A stretch of 64,000 nt of DNA from Tenacibaculum tangerinum (GCF_029853675.1 NZ_CP122539.1:605001-669000), one strand, 5' to 3'. Positions 53,549-62,774 are shown, counted from the stretch's first letter. Numbers and translations are program-made. Notes: generated by a model from the sequence alone, not told the origin.

Positions 53549-55129
53549 ATGAAACTAACAAAACCGAGATTGTCATTTTGGCAAATATGGAATATGAATG
53601 TCGGTTTTTTTGGAATTCAATTCAGTTTTGGATTACAACAATCAGCAGTAAATCCAATTTTTGAATTTCTTGGCGCTCACCACGATGAATTACCCTTATT
53701 AAACTTAGCAGGTCCAGTGACCGGATTGTTAATTCAACCTATTATTGGAGCCATTTCAGATAAGACATGGTCACCTAAATATGGAAGAAGAAAACCGTTT
53801 TTTTTAATAGGAGCCATTCTGGCAAGCTTGTGTTTGTTTGCCTTTCCCTACAGTCCAAGTCTATGGTTTGCAGTAGGTTTGCTTTGGGTATTGGACGCAG
53901 CCAACAATATAGCCATGGAACCTTATCGAGCCTTTGTTGGAGATAAATTACCCGATAAACAATTAACTTTTGGTTACCAAATGCAAAGCCTATTTGTAGG
54001 AGCGGGAATCACTATCGCTAATTTTTCGTTATTTGTTTTTCAAAAATGGTTCAGCGATACATCAGGTATAGAGGCTGTGAATACCATTCCTAATTGGGTA
54101 TATTATTCTTTCTTTTTAGGTGCATTCGCATCTGTGGCAACGGTGCTATGGTCTGTTTTAAAGACTCCTGAAATACCTCCATCTCAAGAAGAATTGCAAG
54201 AAATCAAGGAATTTAACGAAGGAAAGCCACACCCACTAATTCAGGTTTTTAGTGCTTTATTGGTCGTGCTATCTATTCCTATTTTGCTTGGTTTTAGTGT
54301 AGCTTCACTAGCTCCTTATTTGTTTGAGAATTACAATCTTTTGGCCATCATTATATTGGTTTTTGCTTTTGCTTGGTTGTTTTTGCTATATCGCTTAATA
54401 AAAAATAATCCAGAGGTTAATTTCATTAGAAAATTTGGTGACTTATTAATGCCACTTATAGAAGCTGCAGAAGCCATAAAAGATATGCCAAGATTTATGT
54501 GGAAATTAGCTGGTGTCTATTTCTTTCAGTGGTATGCCTTGTTTGTATATTGGCAATTTATTTCTCCTATGCTAAAAAGTTCTTTACCTAACATTACAGC
54601 CAATGAGGCGCTGGCACAAGTTGGTTTAATGAATGGTACGTACAATTTTGTTACTATGATCGTGGCGTTGGCATTGGTACCATTTGCTAAAAAATACGGT
54701 TCTAAAAAAGTATATGTTATAAGCCTATTTTTAACAGGAATAGCCATGTTAAGTATGCCTCATATAAAAAATGAATATGCTCTTTTGTTGCCCATGGTGT
54801 TGCTCGGTATAGGTTGGGCAGCTATGATGGGCATACCTTACGCTATGGTGTCTAAAATTATACCATCTGAAAGAAGAGGCGTTTACATGGGTATTGTTAA
54901 TATGATGATAGTTATTCCCATGCTCATACAAACTGTGAGCTTTGGCCCCATTGTAAAATACACATTAAACGATAGCCCGATTAACGCTATTATTTTTGGT
55001 GGTGTATTTTTTGTAATAGCAGCACTGTTAGCATTGCGTCTTAAAGAGCCGTTAGAAATTAGCGATAATGATACTATTGATTTTTCAGGTCGTACAGAAG
55101 ACTTTAACCCTAATAATTTAAGTAGATGA
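53549..55129 (+). CDS. MFS sugar transporter, SLC45/sucrose-maltose-like
   Basis: A 526-residue major facilitator protein with about 12 membrane helices and a long central loop (about 210-225 and 290-315). The loop after helix 2-3 has SPKYGRRKPFFLIGA, like the RxGRRRP motif of plant sucrose carriers and SLC45/GPH-type transporters. The first helix region WNMNVGFFGIQFSFGLQQ is typical of this family. It should bring disaccharides such as sucrose, maltose or trehalose across the inner membrane. It overlaps the next transporter by 4 nt (ATGA). Confidence 0.87.
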   Translation: MKLTKPRLSFWQIWNMNVGFFGIQFSFGLQQSAVNPIFEFLGAHHDELPLLNLAGPVTGLLIQPIIGAISDKTWSPKYGRRKPFFLIGAILASLCLFAFPYSPSLWFAVGLLWVLDAANNIAMEPYRAFVGDKLPDKQLTFGYQMQSLFVGAGITIANFSLFVFQKWFSDTSGIEAVNTIPNWVYYSFFLGAFASVATVLWSVLKTPEIPPSQEELQEIKEFNEGKPHPLIQVFSALLVVLSIPILLGFSVASLAPYLFENYNLLAIIILVFAFAWLFLLYRLIKNNPEVNFIRKFGDLLMPLIEAAEAIKDMPRFMWKLAGVYFFQWYALFVYWQFISPMLKSSLPNITANEALAQVGLMNGTYNFVTMIVALALVPFAKKYGSKKVYVISLFLTGIAMLSMPHIKNEYALLLPMVLLGIGWAAMMGIPYAMVSKIIPSERRGVYMGIVNMMIVIPMLIQTVSFGPIVKYTLNDSPINAIIFGGVFFVIAALLALRLKEPLEISDNDTIDFSGRTEDFNPNNLSR

Positions 55130-56352
55130 GAAATATAGGTGCTAAAATAGCTATTTACCTCAATTATTTTGTATTTGCCATTTTATTGAATAGCGTTGGT
55201 ATAGTTATCGAAAAATCTATTGATGTATACAAAGTCACCGAATCTCAAGCTTCTGTTTTAGAAGCGTTTAAAGATTTACCTATTGCTTTGGTATCGTTTC
55301 TAGTAGCATCCTTCTTACCACGCTTCGGTTATAAAAAAGCGATGCTCACAGCCTTGGTCATTGTATTTCTTGGCTGCACGCAGATGGTTTTTGGAAATTC
55401 ATTTTTACATACCAAAGTTTTGTTTTTAACAATTGGTGTTAGCTTTGCATTAGTAAAGCTTTCGGTGTATTCTCTCATTGGAATTTTAACAGATTCTAAA
55501 AAAGAACATGCCTCGATGATGAGTTCCATCGAAGGTTTTTTTATGATTGGAATTGCCTTGGCTTATTTTCTCTTTCCTGCTTTTTATTCAGAAGATGAAA
55601 ATTCATGGCTTAATGTGTATTATTTGCTATGTGGGTTTATAGCCATCTCTTTTTTGTTCTTGCTGTTCTCTAAAATTCCGTATGAAGTAGAGCCTATTGG
55701 TACGACCTTAAGGGAAGATATAGAGGAATCTATTAAACTTATGGTGGTGCCATTGGTATTGGTTTTTATTATTTCTGCATTTCTATTTGTAATGGTAGAG
55801 CAGGGCATAATGACATGGTTGCCCACGTTCAATAAGAAAATATTCAATTTTAATTCAGTATTAAGTGTACAAATGGCCAGTATATTAGCACTTTCGTTAG
55901 CCTTAGGAAGATTTATCGCAGGATTTTTAACAAAGTATGTTAATTGGGTACTTTTGGTCGTGATTTGTGTCGTGATTTCTGGAGGCATTTTAATGTATAT
56001 TTTACCACAATTGCAAGGCGAAGCTAAAGTCATTGGTGAGATTTCTAGCTTATCGAATGTACCGTGGCTAGGCTTTATTTTACCGCTAATAGGGTTATTT
56101 ATAGCACCAATTTACCCTCTTTTAAATTCAACGGTATTAAGTTCCCTTCCTAAAAGTTTACATTCCCCAATGTCGGGTTTAATTATTATATTTTCTGCTT
56201 TCGGAGGTACCATTGGTTCTAGAATAGTAGGTGAGTTATTCGAAAACATTGGAGGAGCCAGTGCCTTTTATTTTTTGTTGATTCCGATGGGACTATTAAT
56301 AATTTTTGTTTTACTAATTAATAAAATGTCTAAAGAGCAAGTTATTAGATAA
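55126..56352 (+). CDS. MFS transporter (2)
   Basis: A 408-residue, 12-helix MFS protein unlike the transporter before it. The segment PRFGYKKAMLTALVIVFLG (about 65-83) is the usual loop 2-3 motif, and MVEQGIMTWLPTFNKK resembles the FucP/sugar-permease group. It overlaps the SLC45-like gene by 4 nt and ends 2 nt before the trehalase gene, so all are co-expressed. It is probably a second sugar carrier, for example for a monosaccharide product; the substrate is unproven. Confidence 0.82.
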   Translation: MRNIGAKIAIYLNYFVFAILLNSVGIVIEKSIDVYKVTESQASVLEAFKDLPIALVSFLVASFLPRFGYKKAMLTALVIVFLGCTQMVFGNSFLHTKVLFLTIGVSFALVKLSVYSLIGILTDSKKEHASMMSSIEGFFMIGIALAYFLFPAFYSEDENSWLNVYYLLCGFIAISFLFLLFSKIPYEVEPIGTTLREDIEESIKLMVVPLVLVFIISAFLFVMVEQGIMTWLPTFNKKIFNFNSVLSVQMASILALSLALGRFIAGFLTKYVNWVLLVVICVVISGGILMYILPQLQGEAKVIGEISSLSNVPWLGFILPLIGLFIAPIYPLLNSTVLSSLPKSLHSPMSGLIIIFSAFGGTIGSRIVGELFENIGGASAFYFLLIPMGLLIIFVLLINKMSKEQVIR

Positions 56353-56354
56353 CC

Positions 56355-58223
56355 ATGATTTTTTCATTAAACATAGACCATATTTTGCAGAAACTATTGC
56401 AACAAGAAGATACCGATGGTGATAAAAAAATTACTATTGAAGATAAGGGTTCTAAAGCTTTTGAAATAGTATCTGTTACAGGTGAAAAATATATGGTGAA
56501 AGGAACGTACCATCTTTCCAATTTATTGCAAGAATTGGTCATTTCAAAAAACAAAGGAAACACAATAGCAAAAATACCATTAACTAAGATTGTTGAACCA
56601 CCCGTACAAAGAACCTCTCGAATGATTCGCGATTATTATTGGGAAAGTTTAACAAGGAAAATGGATGAAACAGGTATTAAAAGGCTTATAAGCGATACTA
56701 AAAACAAAACACTTACGGCAACAACGTTGCGTATTTATGTTCCATTTCACGATACCTTAGCGTTTCATTATTACAAAAACTTAGAAACAAAACTACCGAT
56801 AAAAACGTGTAAGTTACCCGAAACCATCACACCAGAATATGTTCAATCCATCAACAATAAACCTGGGATTTTATCTTTAAAGTTAACATCGGAAAATGGA
56901 AAAATACAAGGTGTTCCTTTTGTGGTTCCAGGAGGACGCTTTAACGAAATGTATGGATGGGACAGTTATTTTGAATCCATAGGCTTGCTCATAGATGGTA
57001 GAGAGGATTTAGCAAAAGCCATGGCGGATAACTTTCAGTATGAAATTGAACATTATGGAAAAATATTGAATGCGAATCGCTCGTATTACCTCACTAGAAC
57101 GCAACCTCCGTTTTATACAAGTCTTATTCAAGAGGTTTTTAATATCACTAAAGATAAAGATTGGCTAAAGTCTCATTTAGAAACCGCTATACACGAATAT
57201 GAAACAGTTTGGATGGTTCAAGGAAAACGACTTACCGCCAATAAATTAAACAGGTATTTTGCCGAGGGAATTGGAATACCACCAGAAGTAGAAGAGGGAC
57301 ATTACGATGCTATTTTAAAACCTTTTGCAAATAAGCAACCTTGTACTGTTGAAGATTATATTCGTAAGTACCAAAATAACGAAATTGATAATCCTTTTTT
57401 AGATACCTATTTTCTGCATGATAGAACCGTAAGAGAATCTGGTCATGATACCTCATACAGAATAGAAGGTAATTGTGCAGATTTTAATTTGGTTGAACTC
57501 AACGCATTACTGTATAAATATGAAACAGATTTTGCGCATGTAATCAAAACACAGTTCAACGATAATTTTAAAACAGCTGTGGGAAAAACCTATACTTTTG
57601 AATATTGGAACGAAAAGGCAAAACAGCGACAAACACTTTCAAATCAGTACCTTTGGAATGCGAGTAAGGGTATGTATTTTGATTATGATACTAAAACCCA
57701 GCAACAGTCACACTATATAGCGGCGACAACCTTTATCCCAATGTGGGCAGAAATGGCAAGTAAAGAGCAGGCACAACAATTGTTAGAAAAGGCGTTACCA
57801 CTTTTATTGGAAAAAGGAGGTATTGCAGGAAGTACCGAAGAAAGTAGGGGAGAGATTTCTGACGAGCGTCCGCAACGACAGTGGGATTATCCTAACGGTT
57901 GGGCACCGCATCAAATGATGATTTGGAAAGGACTATTAAACTACGGATACCACCAAGAAGCACAACAGTTAATTTATCGTTGGCTGTATATGATTACCAA
58001 GAATGTGGTTGACTACAACGGTACCATTCCAGAAAAATACGATGTTGTAGAGGCTACCCATAAGGTGTTTGCAGAGTATGGTAACGTTGGAACCGATTTT
58101 GAGTATATCACTCAAGAAGGCTTTGGCTGGATGAATGCATCATACCAATACGGATTATCTTTATTGGACGAAGCATACATACCCAAATTAAACAGTTTAA
58201 CATATCCAGAGGATTTGTTTTAA
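56355..58223 (+). CDS. GH37 trehalase with neutral-trehalase-type Ca-binding domain
   Basis: A 622-residue enzyme that splits trehalose into two glucoses. Trehalase signature 1 is PGGRFNEMYGWDSYF (about 192-206) and signature 2 is QWDYPNGWAPHQ (from about 509). No signal peptide is visible, so it should act in the cytoplasm after import. The N-terminus carries DTDGDKKITIED (residues 19-30; Asp19, Asp21, Asp23 and Asp30 placed like a Ca loop) followed by RGTYMLSNLLQEL-like sequence (here KGTYHLSNLLQEL). That arrangement matches fungal neutral trehalases as I know them. The fungal regulatory tail before the loop is missing. Confidence 0.92.
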   Translation: MIFSLNIDHILQKLLQQEDTDGDKKITIEDKGSKAFEIVSVTGEKYMVKGTYHLSNLLQELVISKNKGNTIAKIPLTKIVEPPVQRTSRMIRDYYWESLTRKMDETGIKRLISDTKNKTLTATTLRIYVPFHDTLAFHYYKNLETKLPIKTCKLPETITPEYVQSINNKPGILSLKLTSENGKIQGVPFVVPGGRFNEMYGWDSYFESIGLLIDGREDLAKAMADNFQYEIEHYGKILNANRSYYLTRTQPPFYTSLIQEVFNITKDKDWLKSHLETAIHEYETVWMVQGKRLTANKLNRYFAEGIGIPPEVEEGHYDAILKPFANKQPCTVEDYIRKYQNNEIDNPFLDTYFLHDRTVRESGHDTSYRIEGNCADFNLVELNALLYKYETDFAHVIKTQFNDNFKTAVGKTYTFEYWNEKAKQRQTLSNQYLWNASKGMYFDYDTKTQQQSHYIAATTFIPMWAEMASKEQAQQLLEKALPLLLEKGGIAGSTEESRGEISDERPQRQWDYPNGWAPHQMMIWKGLLNYGYHQEAQQLIYRWLYMITKNVVDYNGTIPEKYDVVEATHKVFAEYGNVGTDFEYITQEGFGWMNASYQYGLSLLDEAYIPKLNSLTYPEDLF

Positions 58224-58269
58224 CCATTAAGATTAAAGATTTAACAGTGTTAATAATATTTAAGCGTTC

Positions 58270-59196
58270 ATGAATCAGATTGATATTTTATGTGTCGGAG
58301 AAGTTTTAATAGACTTTATAGGACATCAACACGGAGTTCAAATAAATAACACAAGAGATTATCATAGGTATTTAGGAGGTTCGCCTACTAATGTGGCTAT
58401 GAATATGGCTAGATTAGGATTAAAGCCAGTATTAGTCTCAACTGTGGGAGATGACGGGTTTGGTGAATATATCTTTCAACGCCTTTCTGAAGCTGGCGTA
58501 CTTACAGCATATGTAAAAAAGATAAACGATAAGCCAACGAGCGTTATATTCGTATCTAAAACAGATGGTACCCCAGATTTTATTCCGTTTCGTGAAGCTG
58601 ATATCTTTATATCAGAAGATCAAATAACTCAAGACATACTTAAAAGAACGAAAATATTCCATACCACCTGTTTCGCTTTAAGCAAGATGCCCGCACAAAC
58701 TACCATACTAAAAAAAGCCAAAGAAGCTTATGAGATGGGTTGTAAGTTGAGCATAGACATCAATTATTCAAATAAGATTTGGAATAGCCGAGAAGACGCT
58801 CTAAAGATAATAAAAGCCTATTGCCAGTTTAATCCATTAATTAAAATTAGTGAGGATGATATGCTTCGGTTTTTTGAGAAAGAACTACCCCATGAGGATA
58901 TTTTTGAGTTTTTTCACAAAAATGGTGTTGATACGGTATGTTTAACACTGGGAAGCAGTGGTGTTAAACTTTCCCAAAAAGGAAATGAAATCATTCAGTT
59001 GCCTGCAAAAAAAATAGAAAAGGTAATGGATGCTACGGGGGCGGGAGATGCCTTCTGGTCTGGTTTCTTGTATGCTTACATACAAGAGAAACCTGTAGAA
59101 GACTGTTTAGAAGTAGCCCTAAAGCTTGCTGCATTAAAGCTACAAAATGTTGGAAGGCTACCAGATAATAGCAATATTTTATCCGAACTTTTATAG
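58270..59196 (+). CDS. PfkB-family sugar kinase, fructokinase-like
   Basis: A 308-residue ribokinase-fold kinase. It has VGEVLIDFIG at the start, the GGSPTNVAMNMARLG motif (about 36-50) and the C-terminal PfkB signature DATGAGDAFWSGFL with the catalytic Asp (near 258). The N-terminus is most like fructokinases and 5-dehydro-2-deoxygluconokinases. Next to a sucrose-phosphorylase-like gene it could phosphorylate the released fructose; this is inference. It follows trehalase by 46 nt and precedes the GH13 gene by 15 nt. Confidence 0.87.
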   Translation: MNQIDILCVGEVLIDFIGHQHGVQINNTRDYHRYLGGSPTNVAMNMARLGLKPVLVSTVGDDGFGEYIFQRLSEAGVLTAYVKKINDKPTSVIFVSKTDGTPDFIPFREADIFISEDQITQDILKRTKIFHTTCFALSKMPAQTTILKKAKEAYEMGCKLSIDINYSNKIWNSREDALKIIKAYCQFNPLIKISEDDMLRFFEKELPHEDIFEFFHKNGVDTVCLTLGSSGVKLSQKGNEIIQLPAKKIEKVMDATGAGDAFWSGFLYAYIQEKPVEDCLEVALKLAALKLQNVGRLPDNSNILSELL

Positions 59197-59211
59197 GAAA
59201 ATAGTTACCAC

Positions 59212-60948
59212 ATGGAACAAGAAACCAATAACATAATACATGGGGTTATGTTGAATGCTTACCCCGATAGTATAGGAAATAATCTTGGTGATATGATAAC
59301 GATGCTTGAAATGCCAGCATTTAAAGACGTGTTTTCTTTGTTCTATATTCTGCCTACTTTTTTCAATAGTGATTTAGACAGAGGGTTTTCAATCATTGAT
59401 TATAATATCAATAAAGAATTGGTTTCTAAAGCTAATTTAAAAGCACTAGACGCCCTAAAAATCAAGTTAAAGTTCGATATCGTTTTAAACCATTTGTCAG
59501 TAGCTTCTCCACAATTTCAAGACTTATTGAAAAAGGGAGACCAATCTCACTATAAAGATTTTTTTATAAACTGGAATACATTTTGGGAAGGACACGGTGA
59601 ATATGATAACAATGGGGTTATAATTCCGAAAAAGAAATATCTTAATAAATTATTTATGCGAAAATCGGGACTGCCCATATTAAAAGTCCAGTTTCCCGAT
59701 GGTACAGAACAGCCGTATTGGAATACGTTTTATCAAAAAATAGCATATCAAAAAATAATGATTAATGATATAGAAAACGTTGAAGGATTGACTTCAACTC
59801 AAGCCAAACTACTATGTGATTTAGTCAATTCGGCTATTGATAGCGGTAAGGATTTGACTTCACTTGATTTTAAAGAGCTTAGTGCCTACAAAAAGGGCGT
59901 GCTATCTATAGTGCATCAAAAGAGCACCTACCTAGGGCAAATGGATGTGAACGCCAAATCTCAAATGGTCTGGGATTTTTATAAGGAAACATTGATGAAA
60001 CTAAAAGAGTTTGGTTGTAAAATAGTACGTTTAGATGCGTTTGCATATTTACATAAGGCAGTAGGTCATTCAAACTTTTTTAATACACCAGGAACATGGC
60101 ACTATCTAGAACGCATTAAAGAAATTGCCAATGCCCATGGTTTAACCGTTTTACCAGAAATTCATGCCGAATACGGATTGCATTTGCACGATAAAGTCGC
60201 TGCCAAGAACTATCAAATTTATGATTTCTTCTTACCTGGGTTAATGATACATACACTGGAAACAGCTTCAAATAAAGCACTTTTGGCTTGGATGAATGAA
60301 TTGGTTTCTAAAGGTTTTAAAACCGTAAACATGCTTGGTTGCCATGATGGCATTCCCGTTTTAGACCTTAAGGGAAAAGAAGTAGATTGCGTATACTACG
60401 AAGGACTATTAAGTGAAAGCGAAATAGAACAGGTGATGAAGGTGATATTGGAAAGAGGTGGGCGTATTAAAAATCTGTATAGTGCATCAGGACAAAAATT
60501 GTCTTACTATCAAGTAAACGCTACGTTTTATAGTGCTTTAGGAGAGAGTAATAAAAAAATGTTATTGGCAAGAGCCATACAGTTATTTATGCCCGGTATC
60601 CCTCAAATTTGGTATTTAGATTTGTTCGCAGGAAAGAACGACTATGCTGCAGCAGATAAAGCGGGTAGTGGCGGCCATAAAGAAATAAATAGAACCAATC
60701 TTAGTCTAAAACAGGTAAAACAAGGACTAAAAGAGGATATTGTTTTAAACCAACTTCAAATCATGCGATTAAGAAATACTTCTAGAGCATTTACAGGAAT
60801 CATAACCATTGGAAATACTTCAGAAGAAGAAATGGATATTTCATGGACTTTTAATAATGAATTCGCTCAATTAAAAGCGAACCTCCGCACCTGTAGCTTT
60901 ACTATAAATTATACTGAATCTGGAGAGTTGAAAACAATGTCATTTTAA
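59212..60948 (+). CDS. GH13 sucrose-phosphorylase-like enzyme
   Basis: A 578-residue GH13 protein without signal peptide, so cytoplasmic. It opens VMLNAYPDSIGNNLGDM, the sucrose phosphorylase pattern, and has nucleophile Asp275 (IVRLDAFAYLHKAVG), acid/base Glu316 (VLPEIHAEYG) and Asp379 (GCHDGIPVLDL), all as in subfamily GH13_18. These enzymes convert sucrose or a glucosyl-glycerate with phosphate to glucose-1-phosphate. The protein is longer than typical sucrose phosphorylases (about 490-505), so the exact substrate is uncertain. Last gene of the sugar locus, followed by a strong terminator. Confidence 0.85.
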   Translation: MEQETNNIIHGVMLNAYPDSIGNNLGDMITMLEMPAFKDVFSLFYILPTFFNSDLDRGFSIIDYNINKELVSKANLKALDALKIKLKFDIVLNHLSVASPQFQDLLKKGDQSHYKDFFINWNTFWEGHGEYDNNGVIIPKKKYLNKLFMRKSGLPILKVQFPDGTEQPYWNTFYQKIAYQKIMINDIENVEGLTSTQAKLLCDLVNSAIDSGKDLTSLDFKELSAYKKGVLSIVHQKSTYLGQMDVNAKSQMVWDFYKETLMKLKEFGCKIVRLDAFAYLHKAVGHSNFFNTPGTWHYLERIKEIANAHGLTVLPEIHAEYGLHLHDKVAAKNYQIYDFFLPGLMIHTLETASNKALLAWMNELVSKGFKTVNMLGCHDGIPVLDLKGKEVDCVYYEGLLSESEIEQVMKVILERGGRIKNLYSASGQKLSYYQVNATFYSALGESNKKMLLARAIQLFMPGIPQIWYLDLFAGKNDYAAADKAGSGGHKEINRTNLSLKQVKQGLKEDIVLNQLQIMRLRNTSRAFTGIITIGNTSEEEMDISWTFNNEFAQLKANLRTCSFTINYTESGELKTMSF

Positions 60949-61038
60949 CTATAGAATCATTGTGTTTTTTTGTGAAAGAAAGTATTGCTATTAAAATTTA
61001 CTGTAGCGAACTCATTCTCACTAAAGGTTCAAAAACAA

Positions 61039-61080
61039 AAAACCTTGCTAACTACATAATTAGCAAGGTTTTGTTTTTAA
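61039..61080. terminator. Bidirectional terminator between the sugar locus and tRNA-Lys
   Basis: A perfect 13-bp stem, AAAACCTTGCTAA (61039-61051) / TTAGCAAGGTTTT (61060-61072), with A-runs before and GTTTTTAA after. It can end the sugar operon from the left and tRNA-Lys from the right. Confidence 0.9.
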
Positions 61081-61085
61081 TTAAG

Positions 61086-61158
61086 TGACCGGGCTGGGGC
61101 TCGAACCCAGGACCCTCTCCTTAAAAGGGAGATGCTCTACCAACTGAGCTACCCGGTC
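61086..61158 (-). tRNA. tRNA-Lys (anticodon UUU)
   Basis: A 73-nt cloverleaf: acceptor GACCGGG/CCCGGTC with discriminator A, D-arm AGCTCAGTTGGTAGAGC, anticodon stem TCTCC/GGAGA around loop CTTTTAA (anticodon TTT) and T-arm with GGTTCGAGCCC. No CCA is encoded. Decodes AAA and AAG. Confidence 0.95.
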
Positions 61159-61264
61159 ATTGCTTCTTTGTGAAAGCGGTTGCAAATATACAACTGTTCT
61201 TTAAACCAAAAAAGATTTTTTATAATATTTTTACTCATATTTGTAACCGCTTAAGTATTAGTTT

Positions 61265-61783
61265 ATGAAAATAGTATTATTAGGGTATATGGCAAGTGGC
61301 AAATCGACTATTGGACGCGGTTTTGCTGAAAAAAAGCAAATTTCGTTTATCGATTTAGATGATTATATAGAGAAAAAAGAAGAAAAAACAATTTCTGAAA
61401 TCTTCGAAGAAAGAGGAGAAATTTATTTTCGTAAGCAAGAACATAAGTACTTAAAAGAGTTGTTAGATAAAAAAGAAAGCTTTGTGCTGTCTTTAGGAGG
61501 AGGCACTCCTTGCTATGCAGGAAACATGGATGTACTATCAAGCCATGAAGAAGTAAGTTCGGTGTATTTAAAAACATCAATCAAAACAATTGTAGACAGA
61601 TTGATGAACGAGAAAAGTAAACGTCCATTGGTAGCTCGTTTAAAAGAAGAAGCGTTGTCAGAATTTGTGGCAAAGCACTTATTTGAACGCAGTTATTATT
61701 ATAATCAAGCGAATTATATGATAGTTTTAGACAATAAAAGTGTAGATGACATTATAGACGATTTACAGGTTATACTAAGTTAA
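61265..61783 (+). CDS. aroK: Shikimate kinase
   Basis: The 172-residue P-loop kinase phosphorylates shikimate in the chorismate pathway. Walker A is GYMASGKSTIGRGFA (about 7-21), the shikimate-binding segment is FIDLDDYIE, then EIFEERGEIYFRKQE, and LSLGGGTPCY, all family motifs. Lid residues follow in SKRPLVARL. It is cytoplasmic. Its 3' end overlaps the convergent phosphoribosyltransferase gene by 9 nt. Confidence 0.95.
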   Translation: MKIVLLGYMASGKSTIGRGFAEKKQISFIDLDDYIEKKEEKTISEIFEERGEIYFRKQEHKYLKELLDKKESFVLSLGGGTPCYAGNMDVLSSHEEVSSVYLKTSIKTIVDRLMNEKSKRPLVARLKEEALSEFVAKHLFERSYYYNQANYMIVLDNKSVDDIIDDLQVILS

Positions 61784-62278
61784 GTAAGCGATTGTTTCAT
61801 CATCATTAAACTCTACAACCACGTGTTCTTTAATTGAAGTTGATAATGAAATTCCTTTAAAATCGGCTTTTACAGGGTATTTTTTATGATTTCTATTTAC
61901 GAGTACTGCTGTTTTAAATCTTTTTAAAGGAACTTCTAAGAAATGTTTTACTCCGTATATTAAGGTCGTTCCTGAATTTAAAACATCATCTACTAAAACC
62001 AATGCTTTGTTTTGGTACTCTTCTTTAGTAATAGAGGTCTTGATAGGGTTAATTGGATTTGTTTTATCAATCGTAACTTTACACAATAGTACTGTTAAAG
62101 GTGAAATTTCTTTTAGAACTGTGGCAATTTTTTCTGCTAAAAAGAAACCATTATCGGCAATACCAGCAATAATAATCGCTGTCTCGCTACTATTACTTTC
62201 GTAGATTTGAAAGGCAATTCGGCGAATTTTCTGTTCAATTTGAGTAGTATTAAGAATAATATTGTTTATTTCGGTCAT
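61775..62278 (-). CDS. Phosphoribosyltransferase, PyrR/type I PRTase-like
   Basis: A 167-residue type I phosphoribosyltransferase with the PRPP loop VLVDDVLNSGTTLIYG (about 97-112). N-terminal IRRIAFQIYESN and later IIAGIADNGFFLAEK fit PyrR-like proteins of Bacteroidota, which bind PRPP and may act on uracil or regulate pyrimidine genes. No pyr gene is adjacent, so which role applies is open. It converges with aroK (9-nt overlap) and follows the S4 gene by 27 nt on the same strand. Confidence 0.85.
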   Translation of the reverse strand: MTEINNIILNTTQIEQKIRRIAFQIYESNSSETAIIIAGIADNGFFLAEKIATVLKEISPLTVLLCKVTIDKTNPINPIKTSITKEEYQNKALVLVDDVLNSGTTLIYGVKHFLEVPLKRFKTAVLVNRNHKKYPVKADFKGISLSTSIKEHVVVEFNDDETIAYLT

Positions 62279-62305
62279 TTTATAACAGTTTTACGTACTT
62301 CTAGA

Positions 62306-62695
62306 TTACAAATTAACATCATTTTTGTTAGAATCCTCGTAATAATCGTCAATATCACGGCGATCTTTCTTAGTAGGACGCCCCATTCCTTTTTTGCGAT
62401 AGTAATCTTTAGAATATTTTAATAATTCGGTTTTTTCAAACTCTTCTTTCGGGGTTAAATCTTTTCTGTATAAATCTACCAATTTAGCACCTACACGGTT
62501 CGGGGGTATATCGAGCACTTTTATTTTGTAGTTGATTTGGTTTTTTCTAACCGTAATTTCTTCATCGCCAAAGATTTCTTTTGACGGTTTGAGATTTGTT
62601 CCCTGTAGCTTTACATGCCCCTTTTTACAAGCATCTGTGGCAATACTGCGGGTTTTAAATAAGCGAATGCACCACAAATATTTGTCAATTCTCAT
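62306..62695 (-). CDS. S4-domain RNA-binding protein, Hsp15/HslR-like
   Basis: A 129-residue basic protein with an N-terminal S4 RNA-binding domain (about 1-65: RIDKYLWCIRLFKTRSIA, DACKKGHVKLQG). The charged C-terminal tail (RKKGMGRPTKKDRRDID) is usual for HslR/Hsp15. Hsp15 binds stalled 50S subunits that carry peptidyl-tRNA and helps rescue them. The start at 62695 gives the normal MRIDKYLW opening. A -7 box lies about 35 bp upstream. Confidence 0.9.
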   Translation of the reverse strand: MRIDKYLWCIRLFKTRSIATDACKKGHVKLQGTNLKPSKEIFGDEEITVRKNQINYKIKVLDIPPNRVGAKLVDLYRKDLTPKEEFEKTELLKYSKDYYRKKGMGRPTKKDRRDIDDYYEDSNKNDVNL

Positions 62696-62728
62696 ATTAA
62701 AAGTTAATTTTTACCAATTCATTTTTTG

Positions 62729-62736
62729 CAAAGGTA
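62729..62736 (-). promoter_or_regulatory. Bacteroidota -7 box before the S4 gene
   Basis: On the minus strand TACCTTTG matches TAnnTTTG, about 33 nt before the ATG of the S4 gene. The lipoprotein gene on the plus strand begins at 62775, so the promoters are back to back. Confidence 0.5.
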
Positions 62737-62774
62737 TAAAAATGGTAAATTGCGCGTTAAAATTTCAGAACTAA

